Shown here: positions 1 to 6,510 of the stretch, piece by piece
Position numbering within the stretch: position 1 is the stretch's first letter
How the letters are laid out: every line of letters begins with the position of its first letter
Source: an uncultured Mycoplasmataceae bacterium
GTDB lineage: Bacteria; Bacillota_I; Bacilli_A; Mycoplasmatales; Mycoplasmoidaceae
Reading direction: 5' to 3'
Length of the DNA stretch: 6,510 nucleotides
Assembly (NCBI GenBank): GCA_947176435.1
Contig: CAMWQH010000035.1
Location: 1 to 6,510 of the forward strand
Translations under genes and position numbers: made by a program
Notes under the pieces: model-generated
Told to the model about the DNA's origin: nothing
What the model saw: only the letters and a program-made list of their open reading frames with translations
Databases searched by the model: none

Positions 1-3000
1 TCTTTCGTTCTCTAGCTAAGAACAAAATTGCTATTATTGGTTTAACATTTCTTATATTTTTATCGGTTGGAATGTTTACCGTACTTCAAAGTACAACTAC
101 AAACATCAATAATACATATGATAAAGTTTCCACTCAAGGAAACCAACATGATTTTACTGTATCAGAAAAATATGATATTGGTAACATCAAGTTTTCTCCA
201 GGTAGTAAAACAGAAGGGCAAGGTGTTGGCTATTCTAAAGATGGCGAAGAGGTTTATTGACCAGATCAACAAGAATTGTCTACATCTGTATATCTTAAAA
301 CATATTATGTAAAACTTGATGCCTCACTAGACGGAGAAAGTGCTATAGATAAATTTTATCAACAATATCATGATAACCCTGATTATCAAGAATATTTTTA
401 CAGAACAATTAAAGTTACAAATTCAAATAAATTAACATATATGGAAAATGCCCAACCAGGCAATAAATCCACATTTTCATCTGTTGATATTCATCAACAA
501 TTATCTGATTCTAAACATTCTGGTGCCGATAGTGATATTACAAAAATTAATGCTGCTCTTTCAGAATGATCTACTGATTTAAACAATTATTTATCAGAAT
601 ATAATAGCCCTCTTAATGACTACCTATCTAATGATTTAAAAAATCAAGTTTATTTTAGAAATTTTAGGTCTTTAAAAATTAACAATTCAACAGACACTAT
701 TTATTACGATATGGTTGAGTCGTGTCCTGAAGATGATTTGCACCCTTATGATTCAATTGTTGATCGTGAGATCATATTTAATACAAATGAATTTAATAAC
801 ATTGGATGAAACAACTTTTCAGTTAATGATTGAAAACCTTCATCGTTAATTTCTTCAAAAGATGAAGTTAAAAAAGTCTTATCTCACGAATATCCTACAT
901 GAGATATTTTAAAAACCGATGAATCTGAACAATTATATGTAAGAAAGTTTTTTGATATTCTAAATAAAGGAAAACTTAATAATAGTGATCCTTCAAAAGA
1001 TTTCAAATCAAGAGTTTCTAAAATTGATGAATTATTAAAAAAATCTGAAGAGCAATTTCCAATAGATGATGATTTTAAAAAAGAATATGAAGATTTTAAT
1101 ATTTATTTTAAGTTAACAGATGTTAATGATAAGAAATATGAATATGTTCTTTCGTATGATAAGGTAGACGGGGGACAAACAATACCTTTTACTTGAATGA
1201 TTGAAGATTGAACTTCAAATTTTGCTATTTTTGCTCCACAATATTTAAAAAAACATCAATATAAACCATTAGACATATCTAAACTCTTACAAAAAGATCA
1301 AGATTACCAAAATTGAATACAAAGTCATAGTGACATTCTTACAGAAAGAGCAAGATTTATTTCATGGATGAATTCGTTGTCTGAGGAACAAATTGAACAA
1401 AAGATTAATTTATGACAAGAAACCTACAAACAAAACGTCATTAAAGTTGGTGGTGGTACACCATTCTTCATTTTAGCTGCCGGTATTACTGGAGATTATG
1501 TTTACCCTGTTGTTTCCATTGAAAAACCTATTCCTAATCCAGATAAGGAATGCATCTGTTTTGGAAATAATAGTGCTTATGAAAGAGTACAAATAGCTTT
1601 TCAAGGTAATCAAACTGAAAAGTATGTAGTGGGAAAGTTCTACAACAAAAAAAACGGTAAGAAAATTCTTGCTGAAATAAATAATAAATGTAATGAAATA
1701 ATGAATTGGCCAGAAAATGTGCAAGCTGCATATATGGCAGATGATTTATTTTGTACTTTAAATGCCGCTGCATTTAGAATTTCCTATATCCCACAACTTG
1801 TTGAAAAAGTAAACTTAATCTCTTACTTATTAACTATTTTCATATTGATTGTAGGATTAATAATTTCTGGAATCATAGTAAGGAGATATGTATCAAGCAA
1901 TAGATCTACTATTGGTATTATGCAAGCTAATGGTATTAGAAAATGAAGTATTGCTCTCTCATTGACACCATTTGCTTTTATCCCTTCATTACTTGGTGGA
2001 ATAGCTGGTTATTTGTTAGGTACATTCCTGCAGTCAGCAGCTATAGGATTATTTTCTTCATATTGAACATTGCCAACAAACTTACTTGCTTTTTCTTGGC
2101 CTGCATTACTTCTTTCGGTATTCTTACCATTTTTAGTTTTCGTTCTAGTATCTGTATTTTCTACATACATTGTTTTGCGTGAAAAAACGACAAATTTAAT
2201 GAAGTCAGGAAGTGAATTTAAATCTAATTGATTATCAAGAGTTATAAAAAAACCATTCAAAAAATTTACAGTTTTAACTAAATTTAGAATATCTATTGCC
2301 TTCAATTCTTTATGAAGATTAACAATTTTATCGATAATGAGTTCACTTGCAATGTCAAGCTTAGTATTTGGTATGACAATGAACGGAAAGTTTGATGCAG
2401 CAATTGCTAAAACCTCTGACACCAGAGACTATTCATATGCTGTTGACTTATATTCTCCTACAACTCAAGGTGGACAATATATCCCAATTTCTGCAGATGG
2501 ATTTGGTCAAACCGGTTTTCAAAAATCTGCACAAAACGTTGGACACAACTTTTTACCATCAATATTTTCGAGTAAAAAAGATAGTTGAACTTGAGACAAC
2601 AGCTGAAATGATATTTCGTCATCTGAAGACCAAACAAAACTATTTTATAAACAATATTATGACACTTCTTTTGAATTAATTAATTTAGCTCATTTGCAAA
2701 GCAATGATTGAATGTATAAATCTTTGTCTTTTGATGATTCAGTAAATTCAATATCCCACCAAAATATGTTCATTCCTTTTTTAAGTGATTCTATAGGCCA
2801 AAAAACAGATTTGCAATATTTAAGGAATAGAGTATCTTCTGAAATGACAATGAATTACCTAATCGGCATTTCAGCATTTGGTTTAACTTCAAATCCTTGA
2901 GACATCGCTTCTTCCTTAATGCCAGAAAACTCAAGAAATATTTGTAGCCAAAAATATCAAAAGATTATAAATGATATAGGATATAACGTTTATCACTCAG

Positions 3001-4610
3001 AAGACACAACAAATTGAAATACTGAAAAAAATAAATCTTTCTTTACAGAAATTTCTGACGAAAATTATGAAATAAATCAATCTAATGTTGTAGATTTTAC
3101 TGGGCTAGGATTAAATCATGATTTTGTTTCGCTAATGGTTAGAGCTTATTCTGAAAAAGACTCAAAAGGGTCGCTAACAATTCCTTCAACAGCTGAAGAT
3201 TTTGTAATGAGTTATAACTCTATTCCACTATCTGAATTGGAAGAAACATATACATACTTAACTGTTAATGGCGTTAAAAATTCCGGTAATTCTTCTTTAC
3301 CTAAAAATCAAAAAATAATGGGTATTGATAACAACACTTCTTATGTTAAATTAATTGATGATAATGGCAAAAACTATATAAAATCTTTGAAATATGAAGG
3401 CATACCAGGAATTAATACAATATTCCCAATGGTTGTAAATGAATTAGTAGCAAAAAAATATAATGTTCATTCTGGCTCATATATGACTTTTGATGTGTTA
3501 AATAAGGCAAACAGATTCGTTCAACAAATACAAGAAAATTCAAAACAAAATGAAGTAACATTTAAAATTGTTGGTGTAATGAAATCTCGTGAAAACGAAG
3601 AATATTATATTGATCAGCAGGTAGCTAATTATATATTGGGTTTAAAATCTACCCTTTCAAACGATGATGATTTGGATGAAAGTTATATAAACTACAATGA
3701 TGCCATACATTCTACAATGACAATTGATGATGGCTCAAAATCTAAGGCTTCAATAAATGACATAAGAACACTAAAGACAAACGCTGGAGATGACTATAAC
3801 ATTATTCCTTATGGTTTTAATGGGTATTTTACTAAAGATCCAAATGGAAGCAAAGCATTAACTCAAGGATATTGTTTCTATTGCCCATATGGTTTGTATT
3901 TACCTTCTTCTGATTTAAAATCCAACAGCTCTTCTGATGTATTAAAATATGGTGCTAATCTTGAATTAGCTAATAAAATAACAGAGTTAGAGAATACTGA
4001 ATTAGGCAAAAAAATTACTCAAGCATACAATTTATGAGACAAAAATAGAACAAACGAGGGATTTGCAGAATGGAAAGAGTTTATTGATCAAAATATAGAC
4101 GATTTCATTAGTGCAATTAGTGGTATTTGAGGCAACACTACTTATGTTTCATTAGTTACAAGCGCAGTTGACAAAAATTCAAATGATATGGTTTATAAGA
4201 CAATGTCTAATACCATTTCTAATATAGAAATAATCGTTCTAGTAATTATTGCATTTATGGTTTTCTTTATTGTCTTATTGATGTCATCAATGATTATTGC
4301 TGATTCAAAAAAACTTGCTGCTATATTAAGTTCGTTAGGATACACAGATATGGAAAATGCTTTATCTTTTATGTCAATATATATACCAGTAATTATTTTC
4401 GGTTTATTCATTGCTATACCTCTGACAATGGGATTCACCGCAATATTTCAATTAGCAATAATGAAAGGCATTGGACTACTCGTGGATGCAACAACCAAAT
4501 GATATTTTTATTTGACAGGAGCTGCAGTGGTAGTATTTGAATTAATATGTTCAATAGCATCAAGTTGAATTTCACTAAGAAGGGGTTCACTAACACAAAT
4601 GATTAAATAA
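1..4610 (+). CDS. Large double-unit FtsX/MacB-like ABC transporter permease, 5'-truncated by the window edge
   Basis: This is the membrane subunit of a type VII ABC transporter. The frame starts at base 3 and ends at TAA 4608-4610, giving 1535 visible residues with 23 TGA (Trp) and 4 TGG codons and no TAA or TAG inside. Eight membrane helices are visible, at about 27-86, 1815-1880, 1950-2055, 2085-2175, 2319-2378, 4230-4301, 4374-4445 and 4503-4571. They form two repeats of helix, large extracellular domain (about 576 and 617 residues), then a three-helix FtsX core. Loop 1881-1946 carries IGIMQANGIRKW, typical of FtsX coupling loops; the equivalent loop at 4302-4361 is more diverged. In the second extracellular domain, 3423-3497 (VVNELVAKKYNVHSG) and 3561-3578 (FKIVGV) look like the MacB periplasmic core. 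FRSLAKNK before helix 1 suggests that only a short N-terminus is missing. The ATPase follows immediately. From memory it resembles M. genitalium MG064. The substrate is unknown; lipoprotein, lipid or peptide handling is inferred from the family only. Confidence 0.9.
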
Positions 4611-4615
4611 GGAGG
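4608..4615 (+). promoter_or_regulatory. Strong Shine-Dalgarno of the ATPase gene, overlapping the permease stop codon
   Basis: TAAGGAGG is a near-perfect complement of the 16S rRNA 3' end and lies 4 bases before ATG 4620. Its first three bases are the permease stop codon, so a ribosome terminating there is already at the next initiation site. This fixes the ATPase start and argues that the two genes are translated from one message. No promoter-like or hairpin sequence was seen between them. Confidence 0.85.
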
Positions 4616-4619
4616 CAAT

Positions 4620-5966
4620 ATGAAAAAGAATAACGCAAATAAAAAAATTAATCTATATAAAAATAAAAATGATCACTATTCAAAGTGCATTAATTTAGTT
4701 GAGAAAAAAATTGCTGTAGCTAAAACAACAATTGATAAATCTTCAGGTTTGAATAAAAGAACATATAAACAAAAACGTAAGAGTCTTAAAAATTTAAACA
4801 AGTTATTAATGACTAAAAACAAGTTAGAAGGAAAGAAGACTAAATATAACTATTTATATGAATGATCAAAGTCTTTAATAAAACACAATGTGAGTAAACC
4901 TAATGATTTAGTTTATCACGACTATATTGAATACATCGAATCAAACCAAGAGCATTCACAGATACCATATAACTTTCATAAAATTTTTTATTTAAATAGA
5001 TGAACAAAAAAGCTTAATAAAGTTTTATTAAAAGTTTCTTATTTAAAGTTTATTTTAGAAACAAAAAAACTTAATAAAGCAAAAAAGTTATATCTTACTA
5101 AAAGAATAGAATTCCTTGAAGATAATGCATTATCATTTGAAAGTTACATTAATGATACTAAACTAAATTTTTATTCTAAATTTCATTCAAAACAAGTTTC
5201 TAGATTAGAAAGACTTCCTAAATCTCACGGTGCTAAAAAAATTAAATCCAAATATGTAATTGATTTAAAAAACACAATTAAATATTACAACAACGGGATA
5301 TTAGCTACGAAAGTGTTAAAAGGTGTCAATTTACAAATTCCTTATAGTGAGTTTGTTGTAATTCTTGGTCCATCTGGTTCAGGTAAAACTACATTATTAA
5401 ATGTAATTTCTGGAATGGATACTGCAACTTATGGTACTACTGTCGTTTGCAACAATAATCTTATTAATTTAAAAAGTCCTGAACTAACTGACTTTAGAAG
5501 AAAAAATATTGGATATGTATTCCAACAATATGGTTTACTTCCTAATTTAACTATTAGAGAAAATGTTGAAGTTGGGTCTAACCTTCAAACAAACAAAAAT
5601 AAAAAAATCGATATAGATGAATTACTAAAAAACATCGGTATATACGAACATAGAAACAAATTTCCTCATGAACTTTCCGGTGGTCAACAACAACGTGTCT
5701 CGATTGCTCGTAGTGTGGCTAAAAACCCAGACATTATCTTTGGTGATGAACCAACTGGTGCAATTGATGAAGAAATGTCAAAACAAATAATGCAATTATT
5801 TTTAGATGTTAATAAAAAATATAGGACTACAATTATTATCGTTACGCACAATCCAATATTTGCTGATTTAGCAACAATGGTCATAAAAGTGAAAGACGGA
5901 AATATTGCTGAAGTTATTAGAAATAAAAAACCAAAAAGGGTTGATCAATTAAACTGAACTAAATAA
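4620..5966 (+). CDS. ABC transporter ATPase (MacB/LolD/FtsE type) with a long basic N-terminal extension
   Basis: This 448-residue cytoplasmic ATPase should power the upstream permease, probably as a homodimer since the permease carries both membrane halves. The nucleotide-binding domain spans about 212-448 and is complete: Walker A GPSGSGKT 250-257, Q-loop Gln 302 (YVFQQYGLLPNLT), signature LSGGQQQR 352-359, Walker B IIFGDE with Asp376 and Glu377, a D-loop written GAIDEE, and switch His410 in VTHNP. Residues 1-210 are an extra Lys-rich, mostly helical-looking segment with no recognised motif; ordinary LolD/MacB-type ATPase domains are only about 220-240 residues. Three TGA codons (4863, 5001, 5955) are read as Trp, so under the standard code only a 214-residue fragment starting at 5313 would be seen. 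The start at 4620 is supported by the strong Shine-Dalgarno. From memory the length and extension resemble MG065 of M. genitalium (about 466 residues, once labelled devA-like). Confidence 0.93.
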
Positions 5967-5967
5967 A

Positions 5968-6510
5968 ATGAAAAAAGCTTTAATCATTACTGTAAGTCCA
6001 AACCATACATATGGTGGAACCGAAATATATGCAGGAAAACTTGTTGATATTCTTAAATCAGAAGGTTGAGATGTAACAGAATTTTCATATGATATTAGAA
6101 ATGAAAAAAACAAAATCAAATCTTCTCATAGATTAATTTATCCAAAAAACAAATACATGCATAAATCCTTATTTTTAACATGAATAAGTTTTATAAAAAT
6201 AAAAGGTGAACTAAATAAATTTAAAAAAAATAATAAATTTGACTTAATTATTAATGACACAATTCAGGGTTTTTGATGGGAGTATATTCCTGATAATGAG
6301 ATTTTGATTCAACATAATGACATTGATTTTTATAATTTTAAATTTGTTTGTAAGAACAAGTTTATTGCCTGATCAATAAGCCTTTTAGTAAAAATCTTTA
6401 GTGGATATAAAGATCAAATCAAGATGCATAAAAAAATTGTTTTTTATGATGAAATAAATAAAAAATATGCATCAAAATTTTATAAAAAAAAATTTCATGA
6501 CTCTTGATGT
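5968..6510 (+). CDS. Family-4-like glycosyltransferase, N-terminal part, cut by the right window edge
   Basis: The visible 181 residues look like the acceptor-binding Rossmann half of a GT4-type (GT-B fold) glycosyltransferase, which would transfer a sugar from a nucleotide donor to a lipid or glycan acceptor at the inner membrane face. Supporting features are the first strand MKKALIITVSP, the glycine-rich GGTEIYAGKLVDILKSEGW (residues 16-34, matching the common GGxE..xxLxxxLxxxGH/W pattern), a later strand FDLIINDTIQGFWW, then EILIQHND and KKIVFYDEINKKYA. The donor-binding half with its usual E-x7-E region lies outside the window, so the class is an inference. Five TGA and one TGG encode Trp, including a TGA-TGG pair at 6274-6279. 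ATG 5968 follows the ATPase stop by one base and has no clear Shine-Dalgarno, so translation probably depends on coupling to the ATPase. Polysaccharide or glycolipid synthesis is the likely pathway, but the acceptor and sugar cannot be told. Confidence 0.68.

Noticed and set aside
67..312. 81-codon plus-strand open frame in a different register
   Set aside because: It overlaps the permease frame, which is supported by membrane helices and continuous opening to 4610; no independent evidence of coding.
1473..1773. Two overlapping hydrophobic minus-strand open frames
   Set aside because: They are antisense to a Lys/Asn-rich part of the permease. Phe/Ile/Leu-rich translation is the expected complement of AT-rich coding sequence.
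2009..2422. 137-codon minus-strand open frame
   Set aside because: It lies opposite the membrane core and the start of the second extracellular domain of the permease. Its translation has no family motif and no Shine-Dalgarno was seen; it is a shadow of the real frame.
258..4502. Permease as a degraded pseudogene with many stop codons
   Set aside because: Every interruption is TGA, none is TAA or TAG, and the frame never shifts. All fragments share one register and assemble into a single FtsX-type protein under code 4.
4560..4620. Possible terminator or promoter between permease and ATPase
   Set aside because: The intergenic gap is 9 bases, filled by the Shine-Dalgarno. No hairpin with a T-run and no convincing -10 element arrangement was seen.
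5313..5957. ABC ATPase starting at ATG 5313
   Set aside because: This would remove the first strand of the nucleotide-binding domain, and no good Shine-Dalgarno precedes it. The frame is open from 4620, which has a strong one.
5955..5957. TGA at 5955 as the true end of the ATPase
   Set aside because: Under code 4 it is Trp, and a TAA follows two codons later at 5964-5966, one base before the next ATG. This fits the compact operon spacing.

Overview
The window is an AT-rich stretch from a mollicute (Mycoplasma, Ureaplasma or a relative) that uses genetic code 4. The main evidence is that the three long plus-strand reading frames contain 31 in-frame TGA codons and only 5 TGG codons, yet no in-frame TAA or TAG before their natural ends. 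Read with TGA as Trp, they form intact proteins with the expected family motifs. Read with the standard code, the region would look like a heap of broken fragments.

Layout, all on the plus strand and almost without gaps: (1) bases 1-4610 are the 3' part of a very large ABC transporter permease, of which 1535 residues are visible. It is built from two MacB/FtsX-like halves, each with one leading membrane helix, a large extracellular domain of about 600 residues and a three-helix FtsX core. (2) Nine bases later, behind a strong Shine-Dalgarno sequence, bases 4620-5966 encode the matching ATPase. It is 448 residues long and has an unusual basic N-terminal extension of about 210 residues before a canonical nucleotide-binding domain. 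(3) One base after its stop, at 5968, a family-4-like glycosyltransferase begins and runs off the right edge (181 residues visible).

The permease and ATPase are almost certainly partners in a type VII (MacB/LolCDE/FtsEX-like) ABC complex. Such complexes usually do mechanical work on extracytoplasmic substrates such as lipoproteins, lipids, peptides or envelope enzymes, rather than importing small solutes. From memory, the size and the N-terminally extended ATPase resemble the MG064/MG065 pair of Mycoplasma genitalium; this was not checked by alignment. The tight spacing of all three genes suggests one operon, so the transporter may be co-expressed with a glycan- or glycolipid-making enzyme. 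The substrate cannot be read from the sequence.

No RNA genes, insertion sequences, CRISPR arrays, terminators or convincing promoters were seen. There is no gene-free stretch longer than 9 bases. No clearly novel system is evident. The points most worth a second look are the ATPase extension, the large extracellular domains of unknown specificity and the coupled glycosyltransferase.
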